Below are positions 15,101 through 22,878 of a stretch of 22,878 nucleotides of DNA, piece by piece (position 1 is the stretch's first letter; every line of letters begins with the position of its first letter). This DNA comes from a virus. The notes beneath the pieces were generated by a model. That model was not told where the DNA came from. It saw only the letters and a program-made list of their open reading frames with translations, and ran no database searches. The translations under genes were made by a program, and so were the position numbers. The stretch is from positions 1 through 22,878 of IMG/VR virus record IMGVR_UViG_3300009507_000136. One strand, 5' to 3'.

Positions 15101-18100
15101 GCAGAAGGGCCAATTGCAAAGTACGCTTTGTTTGTAAGAAGCGCATTATCTACTGCGTTTAGTGGTTCTGTGTTAACTGCAACTTTCCTAGGCCCAATTA
15201 GAACATTGTTTACAGCTACTGTACCTACTTTATTTGCTAAAGTAAAAAGCCAAGTTGTAGGAATATTTGCTACCGGTGGTTTATTTGACGCTTCTTTATT
15301 TGGCGGAAAAGGCGGTTTTGCTAGCGTATTAGCTAAGTTTAACGTTGGTCTTAAAACAGCAGAAACAGCGGCAGGAGCTTCAAGTGCAAGAGCCCAAAGG
15401 CGTGCAGGAAGAGGCGGCTTGTTAGGCAAGGTCTTGATAGGCGCGGCGTTATTTGGCGCATCAACCGGCGCATTCGCTTCTGATATCAGTGATGGTATTG
15501 AAAGCGCTACCATAGATGCTCCTTGGTATAGCGGTTTGCTGAAATATGCAGATGTAGGTCTTTTAGGATTGACACTATTTGGCCCTCAACTATTAAGCGG
15601 ATTTTCTTCTATGTTAGCAACAGCCGCAACAGCTATTGCGTCATTTGTCATGGCTAACCCATTAACAGCGGCAATAGCGATAGGTACTGCGGCAGTCGTG
15701 GTTGGTGGAAGTATTCTTGCTAACTACCTTTTTGGAGCTAACGGTGAATTTTTCACCCTTAGAGACCAAGCAGGCTCACAATTAAACGACATGTTTAACG
15801 GGGTTCAAGCAATGGCAGAGTCTCGTAGAGGCTTGTTGTCTGAAATGTTTGGAGATCTTAACGATTTTAACCCGCAAGCCTTAAGAGGTAGTAGGGCATT
15901 TGGATCTTCTAGTCAAAGCGGTGAAAACGATTTGTTTGGAAATTCAGTAAATGAGTTAATCAAAAACAGCGCTGTTACAGCATCTCAGCTTACTGAGCTT
16001 AGACGCGTTGCTAGAGAAACTAAGAAACTTCAAACGGACCTTAACAAAACAAACTCTAGGTTTGGTAAAACAAGCGTCCAATCTAAAGATTTGCTAAAGC
16101 AAATTTCTTCTTTAGAGAAGCAAGCTGTTGGCTTGTTAAAACAAAACGTTGAACAACAAAGGCAACAAGCGCAGGACAATATCGGTGCGGCGTCAGAGAG
16201 AGAAACCGATAGAGGCTTGTTTAGTTTCATTGGTGACCTTACTTCATCTATCGGTGGTGTAATTGGTAATCTTTCTGTTCAAGAAGGTGCTGATTTTGAA
16301 GCAGACCTTTCAGACAACGCTATTGGTTTGTTTAGGGAGCTAAATGATCTAGCAAAGCTTAACGGTGGAACGCAAGATGAATTTAATTCCGTATTAAATG
16401 AGTTAGTAGCCGAGCGTAAAAGCCTACAACTAGGCATTACAGGTCTATTCAGTACTAGCCAAAACAATGATCTTGCTATAAACGAAAAAGAGTTAGCGGC
16501 GGCTATTGGCCAAGAAATTGCAAGACTTCAAGGAATTGAAGGAGCAAACTTAAGGCTTGATGCCCTAGACAGTGTTAATCGATCTACTGGAAATAGCTTT
16601 GGTGTTCAAAACATCCTTAAGCTAGACGATGCTAACCTCGCATCATTAGATGGGTTAACTCAGCAACTGACTGGAGTTACTAATCGGTTAGAAACACGCG
16701 GACTTGATACTGACGAAAGGGCAAAACTTGAGTTAGATAAAGCAGAGATTATTTCTTCGCTTAACACTATCTTAGGCTCTACTGATTTGTCTTTTGATAC
16801 ATTTTCTAAAAACTTAAGTAAAGCTGGAGCAGATGCATTTGATAGACAATTATTCGATTCTATTAAAGCCCCTGATTTATCAACTCTTCGCAACGAACTA
16901 GTTAGTATTGAAGCTTTAAGTTCTGAAGTAACTGCTTTAAGCGGAACAGATCCACAGCGAGAAGCTTACTTAAATGCATTAATAGAAGAAAGAGTTTTAA
17001 ATATAAACGAGATAGCCCAAGGCTACCGTGATAAATTAATTCCTTTTCAAGCTCTCTTAAACAATGCAGGTGTTACTTCACTTCAACAAGACAGATTGTC
17101 TCTTGATAATCAAAAGCGAATTGCAGACTCTCAACGTATTATTGAAGGTTTGCAAGCCCGTAGAAACACAGTTGACCGTGATAATCTTGGATTACAGCAA
17201 GACATTACCCGTGAAATTGAAGAGCAAGAAGACGTTATTGAACGCATTCAAAACACTGTACTTACGCTAGGAGATACGCTAGCTCAATCAGGGCTTAATA
17301 CCTTACAAGTTGGTAACTTAGATGATTCTAGCCTAGAAACTGTTCGACAAGCAGTAATGGACAGACTAGAGGCGTCCTATGAGCTTCAAAATAATGAAGA
17401 CTTAACATTAGAGTCAGCGAAAGCGTATTACGCTACGTTACTGGCGGCAGAAGCTACTTTGCGTAGAACTGCTCGTGAAACTAGAACCCTTGCAGATTCA
17501 TTAGGTGAAATACCAAATATTACTGCGTTAAGTAATGAGCAAATATTGCAACAACAAAATCTTAACAACGAAATATTTGATATTAACGAAAACATCCGAA
17601 ATGGGGTTTATGAAACTAATGAAGAATATACTGAAGCAGTTAAGCGTTTGCGCGAAGTTGAAGGCCAACAGGGAAGACTAAACTCTGCAATTGAAAGAGG
17701 CAAAGATTTTGCTAAAGGTCTACGTGCTGACTTTGAATCTACTGTATCAGGTATTCTCAAGGGCACTAACGATGTAGGTGATCTTTTTGATACCATACTA
17801 GGACGAATAGCTACTACTTCTATTGACAATGTAGCTAGTCAGCTTGCTGATTTATTGTTTAGTAAAGACAACAGTGGTTTAGAAGACTTCTTTGGTAGCA
17901 TGTTTGGAAATGCAGAAACTGAAGGCGAAAATATGTTTTCTAAACTAGCTAGCTTTGCATCAAATGCACTTACTCCTGTTATTGATGGTTTATTCGGCGA
18001 CGGTGCTTTATCTGGCATTGGTGATTTCTTTGGAGGCTTGTTTGGCTCCTCAGATGACAAGCCAGATGGTACAGAGAATAATCCTCTTTCAGTAAGAATT

Positions 18101-18895
18101 GCAAAAGCAGTTCAGGGAGTTAGCGATGCGGGTTTACCCGGGTTACCAGATTTCCTTGGTAGTGCTGAAGACCAAGAGTTTCTTGACACAGAAGCTACTG
18201 ACTTTGGCGACCCTTTAGGGGCTACGGGCGATTCGGAAGGCGGAGAACAAGGTAAAGCCACTATTGGCTTAACTATGTTTACAGACAAGCTTAAAGAAGG
18301 AGTTGCGGGCTTAGGGGGCTGGGTTAGTCAAACTGCTACTAATATTTTGCAATTTTTAGGATTGGCAACAGCTACTACTACTCAAACTACTAGTTCAGCT
18401 ACTGCGGCAGTAACCGCAACTTCGCTTAGTCTTGCAATGAATGTGGCAACGGGTGCGGCTGCTGCTTTGGCGTCGGCTATGCTCGCGGCGGCGGCGACGG
18501 CGGCAATCCCGGGGTTTTCTACCGGCGGTGCTATTAGTGGTCCCGGTACTGGAACCTCAGACAGCATTTTAGCGCGGTTGTCTAATGGCGAGTACGTCAT
18601 TAATGCGGCTTCTACTAGGAAGTATAGACCCATAATTGAAGCGATTAACAACGGCGATTTCACCTTACCAGCCTATGCTGATGGTGGGGTTGTAGCTTCA
18701 GATGTTTTAAACGGCACTAGCGTTGTAAGTAAGGCGGTTGCTTCAAATAATGCTAAAAGATCAGGTGGATCCCAGCAAAACATTTCTATTAATGTTACGG
18801 GAGATATCTCTCGACAAACTAAGAAAGAAATATTTGGGATGTTGCCTACGATAGCAACAGGTGTTAATCAATATAATAGTGAACAAGGAAGGTAA
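12107..18895 (+). CDS. Tape measure protein
   Basis: A 2262-residue protein with ribosome binding site TAGGAG (12093-12098). It sets tail length, is assembled inside the tube and leaves at infection. Residues about 50-245 match the tape-measure N-terminal domain (ANAAIVQLGQGLAAGALRGQ, then E-L-N-S-V-M-E-Q-T-P and A-x-G-L-G-I-T-x-G-E-L-R). The middle has several hydrophobic stretches (about residues 692-730, 800-850 and 1170-1210) that may insert in the host membrane, and coiled coils near 1294-1361 and 1676-1719. The C-terminus carries the common closing module: F-S-T-G-G-A-I-S-G-P-G-T-G-T-S-D-S-I, then RLSNGEYVINA (about 2137-2165). No lytic transglycosylase, M23 or NlpC/P60 domain was recognised. 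At the lambda rule of about 0.15 nm per residue the tail would be near 340 nm, an estimate. Confidence 0.93.
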   Translation: MAVEIEVKSNSRQAQADLARLNKSVDNISRTTDRVTKQFDNLVKVSIATFAVIGSTRAITNITDSYRRLEARIALATDGIEKQAVAFKRLNQIAIRTRSNQESLADLYSRIGRATKEMGVEQETVIQVTENIAKAITISGSSAVSANAAIVQLGQGLAAGALRGQELNSVMEQTPAVAQAIARGLGITIGELRAFANEGKLSAEAVITALKDQGDAIDQEFKKVAPTLEQSLTVLGTGIGRVVNEFDKITGFSGFITQAFLDIGASLNSFAPSLESLIEGLTEGNFYTDLLGRIFQNTGRVVVSIGNLIAAVFDRLIPTSLLIRIERLRAELFVAFIRGAGGFFRAFSNVEMALLKASLAIDELTAKTKRSIFSRFARSFAQDSSRLLGDFTILTASLSEGLQILETRAVTFLANGALPVISGLKQFRNALLRIRVEIKEIPEALQDVTDGFAAFSGMILESFKRLRNSGFLIGSVIQQIKNSSEIKDVVNDIRSSLVGVAGDLKDFPDVVQTAFSQAFDRMKSFARQSKDILQSSFREAFENITNNPAQGVVNPGILLAPLIQAITGLDINERQVIQKFDEIKEAFVDMTSGMQKGASFIKQTFIDIYNYTVNGVRKVIDTIKNFRYGAEKEFYDLYIELVGNSIWPDTIDGIVQYTKKLFDASDLVARFSNLVQGSFRVLKNSSKDISDFFGAILNFATLNLAVAGLLRINPLMAGLVSIVSIGLAVFDAFGLSIDKIENGSNRLSAAIRQNLQDFKLLETIPNITAGIAGGLIELGAFDALENLGRLAISVIKPIAAVIEGIFGDAIAGGIAIALSAIRFGIVGPIAIIAGLLSDSIVGSINAALSIVGTDMLSVFSTLANNAGELLSKALQAVALNAIPILLTVGEAFVEGFTKSIPIVGDALFKLFSIIDNLTFGVGSIVGGYILFATIFGKLGPKGILALVTSTYALLDKITLAFALKQVNVGKGAGVFSNIFFGKDGKGGFLAGISSALGGAEGPIAKYALFVRSALSTAFSGSVLTATFLGPIRTLFTATVPTLFAKVKSQVVGIFATGGLFDASLFGGKGGFASVLAKFNVGLKTAETAAGASSARAQRRAGRGGLLGKVLIGAALFGASTGAFASDISDGIESATIDAPWYSGLLKYADVGLLGLTLFGPQLLSGFSSMLATAATAIASFVMANPLTAAIAIGTAAVVVGGSILANYLFGANGEFFTLRDQAGSQLNDMFNGVQAMAESRRGLLSEMFGDLNDFNPQALRGSRAFGSSSQSGENDLFGNSVNELIKNSAVTASQLTELRRVARETKKLQTDLNKTNSRFGKTSVQSKDLLKQISSLEKQAVGLLKQNVEQQRQQAQDNIGAASERETDRGLFSFIGDLTSSIGGVIGNLSVQEGADFEADLSDNAIGLFRELNDLAKLNGGTQDEFNSVLNELVAERKSLQLGITGLFSTSQNNDLAINEKELAAAIGQEIARLQGIEGANLRLDALDSVNRSTGNSFGVQNILKLDDANLASLDGLTQQLTGVTNRLETRGLDTDERAKLELDKAEIISSLNTILGSTDLSFDTFSKNLSKAGADAFDRQLFDSIKAPDLSTLRNELVSIEALSSEVTALSGTDPQREAYLNALIEERVLNINEIAQGYRDKLIPFQALLNNAGVTSLQQDRLSLDNQKRIADSQRIIEGLQARRNTVDRDNLGLQQDITREIEEQEDVIERIQNTVLTLGDTLAQSGLNTLQVGNLDDSSLETVRQAVMDRLEASYELQNNEDLTLESAKAYYATLLAAEATLRRTARETRTLADSLGEIPNITALSNEQILQQQNLNNEIFDINENIRNGVYETNEEYTEAVKRLREVEGQQGRLNSAIERGKDFAKGLRADFESTVSGILKGTNDVGDLFDTILGRIATTSIDNVASQLADLLFSKDNSGLEDFFGSMFGNAETEGENMFSKLASFASNALTPVIDGLFGDGALSGIGDFFGGLFGSSDDKPDGTENNPLSVRIAKAVQGVSDAGLPGLPDFLGSAEDQEFLDTEATDFGDPLGATGDSEGGEQGKATIGLTMFTDKLKEGVAGLGGWVSQTATNILQFLGLATATTTQTTSSATAAVTATSLSLAMNVATGAAAALASAMLAAAATAAIPGFSTGGAISGPGTGTSDSILARLSNGEYVINAASTRKYRPIIEAINNGDFTLPAYADGGVVASDVLNGTSVVSKAVASNNAKRSGGSQQNISINVTGDISRQTKKEIFGMLPTIATGVNQYNSEQGR

Positions 18896-18900
18896 AAGAA

Positions 18901-19503
18901 ATGGCGACATATCAATTTAAAGGGCAAGATATTGTCGCTCCATTTCGAATTACATCTAACGAACCTGCGTTCGTGGCGGATACTGTTTCTTTAAAACAAC
19001 GTCGCGTTACGCAGGGGTCTCAAAGATGGGAACTCGAATTTGGAGTAGTAATGGAAGACCCAGCAGATACTTTTGCTGATATGGTTTCTAGTTTTCACTC
19101 TACAGTGACTATGGAAATGCCACAGCTTAATGTAAGGGGAGAAACTATTTCCTCTGGAACAAGCAGTTCTCAGGTTAGTGTTAACGGAACACACGCGGCA
19201 GGTAGCACTAATGTATCTCTTTCATTCGCAAATGGAACAATTAAAAAAGGTAGATTTATTAAATTTAACAACCATGATAAAATCTACTTAGTAACATCTA
19301 CATTTACAACCGGAAGCGGAATACTAAGCATATTCCCTTCTCTAAGACAAACTGTACCAAGCGGAACTCAATTATTGTACCGTGACGTTACTGACCAAAT
19401 AACATTTACAGCATACCGTGAGGTATCAAACGTTAGCGGCATTGTATATACAGACGGTATATTGTCTGAAGCTGGAAATATAAACTTAATCGAGGCATTG
19501 TAA
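18901..19503 (+). CDS. Probable distal tail / tail-tip protein
   Basis: A 200-residue protein, ATG five bases after the tape-measure stop, with AAGGAAGG (18885-18892) as binding site inside that gene. It looks like a two-part beta protein: an outer domain formed by residues about 1-80 and 160-200, and an inserted, roughly 60-residue small barrel (A-A-G-S-T-N-V-S-L-S-F...G-R-F-I-K-F-N-N-H-D-K-I-Y-L-V-T...P-S-L-R-Q-T-V-P-S-G-T-Q-L). Such interrupted beta proteins are typical of the distal-tail protein that links tube and tip. Position right after the tape measure supports this. No named family is recognised with certainty. Confidence 0.55.
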   Translation: MATYQFKGQDIVAPFRITSNEPAFVADTVSLKQRRVTQGSQRWELEFGVVMEDPADTFADMVSSFHSTVTMEMPQLNVRGETISSGTSSSQVSVNGTHAAGSTNVSLSFANGTIKKGRFIKFNNHDKIYLVTSTFTTGSGILSIFPSLRQTVPSGTQLLYRDVTDQITFTAYREVSNVSGIVYTDGILSEAGNINLIEAL

Positions 19504-19504
19504 A

Positions 19505-20056
19505 ATGAAAAATACTCCTGCATCTATTACAAGCGCGTTAGGACAAGACGTTCTTCGCCCTTACTTAATACTTGACATGGAGTTTACTACGGGTACGGTT
19601 AGGCTTACCAATCTTGCTTATGATATTACTGTAGATAGTAATGTTTATTTATCTGACGGGGGGTTAACAGAGTTTTCCCCTCCTCAGTTAACATCCGTGT
19701 TAGATAGGGAAGTATACCGTATTAAACTAGTAGACCATGGCAACACTTATAAAAATTATTTTGAAAGCGGGGTCTTAGGGACACCTGTTACAGTAAGATT
19801 AGGAATTGAAGGTAATCTTACAGATTTTGATATTCTCTATAAAGGGCGCATCGATGCGACTTTTATTGAAACAGAATCAAGCGAATATACAAAACACGCT
19901 ATTATAGAATGTTCTTCTCCTTTTGGAGCACTAGATAGAACTACTGATAGGCGTACAGAAAAAAATACTCAAAGGCAAATTAATTCATCTGATTCTGCTT
20001 TTGATAGAATTTATAACAGTGCAGATGAAATTACATTAAAATGGGGTAAGAAATAA
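19505..20056 (+). CDS. Minor tail protein / tail-tip hub component (DUF2163-like)
   Basis: A 183-residue protein that begins one base after the previous stop and shares one base with the next gene (TAATG), so translation is likely coupled. The beta-rich first 130 residues (Y-L-I-L-D-M-E-F...V-R-L-T-N-L, then Y-L-S-D-G-G-L, then E-V-Y-R-I-K-L-V-D and a G-R-I-D-A-T-F strand) and the ending R-T-T-D-R-R-T...Q-R-Q-I-N-S-S-D-S-A-F-D-R-I are typical of DUF2163-like phage tail proteins located between the tape measure and the J-type tip protein. The final D-x-A-F-D-R-I motif is common in this group. It probably forms part of the hub below the tube. Family assignment is from motif memory, not a search. 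Confidence 0.65.
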   Translation: MKNTPASITSALGQDVLRPYLILDMEFTTGTVRLTNLAYDITVDSNVYLSDGGLTEFSPPQLTSVLDREVYRIKLVDHGNTYKNYFESGVLGTPVTVRLGIEGNLTDFDILYKGRIDATFIETESSEYTKHAIIECSSPFGALDRTTDRRTEKNTQRQINSSDSAFDRIYNSADEITLKWGKK

Positions 20057-22878
20057 TGGCTCTTTTTACAGCAATTGTTGCAATTGTGTCAATTACCTTC
20101 TCTTATACCCAAGCAAGAAAAGCAAAGAAAAGAGCGGCTAGAGAAGCTGAGAAAAGAAAAGGCTTTGAATTAAGCGTTGCGGGAGATGCTCGTTCTTTAC
20201 CTATTGTTTACGGACGCTCTGTTGTAGGTTCTACATTAGCAAACCTAACAGTAAGACATGATTACACTCACGTAGGTGCAGGTACAGATCAAGTTTCTTG
20301 GGTTAACGGATTAAGCAATAGTAAAAATCCTAAAAAGTCAAGAAATGAATTTTTAGTTGCACAATATGCAATTTGCCAAGGTGGCATTAATGCAGTAAAG
20401 TTTATAGAAGTAAACGACCTTGATTACTTAGATGCAGAATTTTCTAAAGATAACAAAGGTGGACACTATCTAGTAACTGATGTAGAGGGTGGCGCTACAA
20501 TGGGCGTTGCTACTTCTAACGGTTTGCCCTCTTCTTCTGTATTTACAGATTGTGCTTATGCCTCGGGGGCTTTTTATTTAAACAGAGACGATCCTCAATA
20601 TTACGATGTTCCTGAACTTAGATTTTATGTAGAAGGTAAAAAGGTTCCTACTGTAACAGAAAGCAACGGTGTTTATTCTTATGACAGGAATAGCGGCACT
20701 AAACTGTATACAACGAACCCTGCTTGGATTCTCTTAGATTACATGACTGCTTCTTACGGGGCAGGATTGTCGCCTAATGACTTAAACCTTGAATCTTTTT
20801 ATAACGCCGCTCAAATATGCGGAGAAGGGGTAAACACTGCTTTAGGGATGGGGCCTGTTAAACGCCAAGGTAAAGTATGGGAAAGTAGTAGATATGGTTA
20901 TTCTGCTAATCACACTTCAGGCACTAGCTATATAAACACAGGTGGGCCAATAGGGAGTAGTGCAGGTAGCATTAACTACTCAATTGAAGGCGAAACGGGA
21001 ACTTATTATTCTTTCCAAGGAAATGATGTTTATTATGATAGCGCTACTGGCGAGTACAGAGTAAACGACGAAGACATTAGTACTAACGGACCTGGGCCAG
21101 ACATGAGCTCTAGCACAGACTTGCCTGTTGGCTCAGTAAGTGCTTTTTGGGTAAGTGAAACAACTAATACTTTAGGACTTCCCCGTTATGAGTGTAACAT
21201 TACTCTTGACCCTTCTGCCCCTGTTAGAGAAAACATTGATGACATTTTGTTTACAATGGGTAATGCAGATTTGGTTTACTCTGAGGGCCAATACAAGCTT
21301 AACCTAAGCTATGCGGCTGACCAGACAGAGCTTTCTAATTCTGTAGCTCTTACTGTTACAGATGACATTTTACGTTCTACAGAAGTTAAAATAACTTACC
21401 CAAGCGCTCAAAGTCGTTTAAATCAATGTACAGTTAGGTATTCTAATGAACAAGATAACTTCGGGTCGGCCTCTGTAACGTGGCCCCCTACTGGTTCTTC
21501 TATTCATAATACTTATTTACAAGAAGATCAAAGTGTAATATTAAACACAAGCTTATCTGCGGAAGGGATTTCTGACCCTTACCACGCTACTGCTAGGGCA
21601 GAACAAACAGTTCGAGAATCTAGAAGAGCTACTATCTACGAGTTTGAATTATTTTCAGAAGGGTACTCATTAGAACCCGGCGATCACATTAATTTTAACA
21701 GTGTGGTAAACGATTTAAACAATTCGGATGATATTGCTATTGTTCGTTCAGTTAGTCTTACTGAAAACATGACTGTAAAGATTGAAGCAGTTAAAGTTCA
21801 TTCTGGAGATTTAGCTTGGAACGTTGCAGATACAGAACTTAGCTCATACCCCGCAGTTACTAACTTCGTTAACCCTACTCCTGTGTTAACAGACGCGGTT
21901 ATTGCAACTGCTGATTTAACTGACGAAACTGTTTACGGGTATCACATTAATGAGCAAGACGGACACATCTTTCTAAGATGGGAAGAAGTAGACGCTTCTT
22001 TGTTTGAAAGCTATGAACTACAAGTCCAGTTAGGTGGTACTACTGAAACCACTTGGGAAACTGTTTCTTTTACTCAAAATGAAACTTTTACTTTTGTTCC
22101 TGGAAACCCTACAGACCAAGTATATTTCCGTTTGCGTACTCTATCACAAAACAGTCGTAAATCAAGCTTCTCCAATGTTCTTGGTGGACTCTCTATTGAG
22201 TTTACTGGCGCTAAAGGAGAAACAGGAGATAAAGGAACTATTGGCGACAAGGGTACTATTGGTAACAAAGGTCAAGACGGTGTTAAAGGTGACACTGGGC
22301 TTAAAGGTGAACAAGGGCTTAAAGGACAAGTTGGTGACGCTGGAGATAAAGGTTCTGTTGGTGAAAAAGGAAACCAAGGAACTAAAGGACAAACAGGCGA
22401 TCAAGGTCAAAAAGGAGAACTTGGAGATAAGGGTACTAAAGGTCTAGAAGGACCCCAAGGCGCACAAGGTGAAGTAGGCGCGAAGGGTGTACAAGGTCTC
22501 CAAGGACAAGCCGGATTACAAGGAGAAGCCGGTGATCAGGGCGCTAAAGGTCAACAAGGTGCACAAGGTCAGCAAGGTATCAAAGGTACTGTTGGTGATC
22601 AAGGTACTAAAGGCCAGCAAGGCTCACAAGGCGCTAAAGGTATTACTGGTGACCAAGGTTCTAAAGGTACTACTGGTACTAAGGGTCTAACCGGATTACA
22701 AGGCCCCCAAGGCGACCAAGGTGAAACCGGCGCTAAGGGTATCCAAGGCTTACAAGGCTTACAAGGTAATCAAGGTACTAAAGGTGAAACCGGTGCACAA
22801 GGCACTAAAGGCTTAACTGGATTGCAAGGGGATCAAGGTTCTAAAGGAGAAGTCGGTGCACAAGGCACTAAAGGCTTA
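20056..22878 (+). CDS. J-like tail-tip / host-specificity protein with collagen-like fibre, 3' end outside window
   Basis: The frame is open from the ATG at 20056 to the right edge (941 codons, no stop), so the gene is incomplete. The ATG overlaps the upstream TAA. Residues 2-17 are hydrophobic and followed by a basic run (K-A-K-K-R-A-A-R-E-A-E-K-R-K), as in many J-type proteins. The J-like core shows L-P-I-V-Y-G-R-S-V-V-G at 50-60 and N-P-A-W-I-L-L-D-Y-M-T at 221-231, both hallmarks of the lambda J/central tail-tip family. Residues about 610-715 look like a fibronectin type III domain (I-F-L-R-W-E-E-V...Y-E-L-Q-V...Y-F-R-L-R-T). From residue 718 on, uninterrupted Gly-X-Y collagen-like repeats run to the edge. 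Expected role: hub plus central trimeric fibre that contacts the host receptor. A receptor-binding head probably lies beyond the window. Confidence 0.88.
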   Translation, partial: MALFTAIVAIVSITFSYTQARKAKKRAAREAEKRKGFELSVAGDARSLPIVYGRSVVGSTLANLTVRHDYTHVGAGTDQVSWVNGLSNSKNPKKSRNEFLVAQYAICQGGINAVKFIEVNDLDYLDAEFSKDNKGGHYLVTDVEGGATMGVATSNGLPSSSVFTDCAYASGAFYLNRDDPQYYDVPELRFYVEGKKVPTVTESNGVYSYDRNSGTKLYTTNPAWILLDYMTASYGAGLSPNDLNLESFYNAAQICGEGVNTALGMGPVKRQGKVWESSRYGYSANHTSGTSYINTGGPIGSSAGSINYSIEGETGTYYSFQGNDVYYDSATGEYRVNDEDISTNGPGPDMSSSTDLPVGSVSAFWVSETTNTLGLPRYECNITLDPSAPVRENIDDILFTMGNADLVYSEGQYKLNLSYAADQTELSNSVALTVTDDILRSTEVKITYPSAQSRLNQCTVRYSNEQDNFGSASVTWPPTGSSIHNTYLQEDQSVILNTSLSAEGISDPYHATARAEQTVRESRRATIYEFELFSEGYSLEPGDHINFNSVVNDLNNSDDIAIVRSVSLTENMTVKIEAVKVHSGDLAWNVADTELSSYPAVTNFVNPTPVLTDAVIATADLTDETVYGYHINEQDGHIFLRWEEVDASLFESYELQVQLGGTTETTWETVSFTQNETFTFVPGNPTDQVYFRLRTLSQNSRKSSFSNVLGGLSIEFTGAKGETGDKGTIGDKGTIGNKGQDGVKGDTGLKGEQGLKGQVGDAGDKGSVGEKGNQGTKGQTGDQGQKGELGDKGTKGLEGPQGAQGEVGAKGVQGLQGQAGLQGEAGDQGAKGQQGAQGQQGIKGTVGDQGTKGQQGSQGAKGITGDQGSKGTTGTKGLTGLQGPQGDQGETGAKGIQGLQGLQGNQGTKGETGAQGTKGLTGLQGDQGSKGEVGAQGTKGL
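22207..22878 (+). repeat. Collagen-like Gly-X-Y coding repeat (at least 74 triplets)
   Basis: Every third codon encodes Gly for 224 codons with no break, giving a 9-base DNA periodicity. X and Y are rich in Lys, Gln, Asp, Glu and Thr, with triplets such as GTK, GDQ, GLQ, GAQ and GET repeating; Pro is rare (two seen), unlike animal collagen. An exact 24-base copy occurs at 22792-22815 and 22855-22878, 63 bases apart, showing a higher-order unit of 21 residues near the right edge. Bacterial and phage collagen-like regions form triple-helical stalks without hydroxyproline. Confidence 0.95.

Noticed and set aside
14131-15513. Long minus-strand open frames (14131-14844 and 14956-15513)
   Set aside because: They lie wholly inside the tape-measure gene, have low-complexity Ala/Pro/Ile-rich translations and no supporting start sites.
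22034-22690. Two + strand open frames (22034-22447 and 22487-22690) with Lys/Leu/Val-rich translations
   Set aside because: They are out-of-frame readings of the Gly-X-Y repeat; the real frame from 20056 is open throughout and meaningful.
22207-22878. CRISPR-like or noncoding tandem repeat
   Set aside because: The periodicity is 9 bases and fully explained by Gly-X-Y codons; there are no spacers.

Overview
The window is one uninterrupted late (virion structure and assembly) gene block of a tailed dsDNA phage or prophage. Every supported gene is on the + strand, spacing is tight (mostly 0 to 60 bases, several overlaps), and there is no RNA gene, insertion sequence, CRISPR array or minus-strand gene that I can support. 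The lambda-type tail logic points to a siphovirus with a very long non-contractile tail: major tail protein, a frameshifted tail-assembly chaperone pair, a 2262-residue tape measure, then tail-tip proteins. AT-rich codon use in most genes and Shine-Dalgarno sites of the AAGGAG type fit a Gram-negative host, perhaps a marine gammaproteobacterium, but the host cannot be fixed from this window.

Layout. 1-205: C-terminal end of the terminase large subunit. 216-1886: portal. 1879-2371: two small lysine-rich genes that look like diverged tandem paralogues. 2388-6815: a 1475-residue protein joining an N-terminal MuF/SPP1-gp7 head-morphogenesis domain to a C-terminal single-subunit T7-type RNA polymerase. 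6816-6887: short spacer with two GC-rich hairpins. 6888-8788: scaffold and major capsid protein. 8810-10075: head-tail connector, head-closure and tail-terminator type proteins. 10094-10687: major tail protein followed by a terminator. 10748-10993: an unrecognised small gene. 11005-11624: tail-assembly chaperones G and G-T, linked by a canonical -1 slippery heptamer. 11626-12024: HK97-gp10-like protein followed by a strong terminator. 12107-18895: tape measure. 18901-20056: two tail-tip proteins. 20056 to the right edge: a J-like tail-tip/host-specificity protein that runs into a long collagen-like Gly-X-Y fibre and is cut by the window end.

The most unusual element is the MuF-RNA polymerase fusion. 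Known MuF/gp7 proteins sit inside the capsid near the portal in low copy and can leave with the DNA. Phage N4 is known to package and inject a single-subunit RNA polymerase. A fusion of the two suggests a virion-carried, portal-associated polymerase that enters the cell with the genome and starts early transcription. All catalytic motifs of the T7/N4 family are readable in the sequence (DGRGRVY; the motif A aspartate in DASASG; motif B K-x7-YG; HD of motif C), so I expect an active enzyme. Two hairpins with 5-bp stems and 3-base loops, the geometry N4 virion polymerase uses as promoters, lie just downstream of the gene. That link is a hypothesis.
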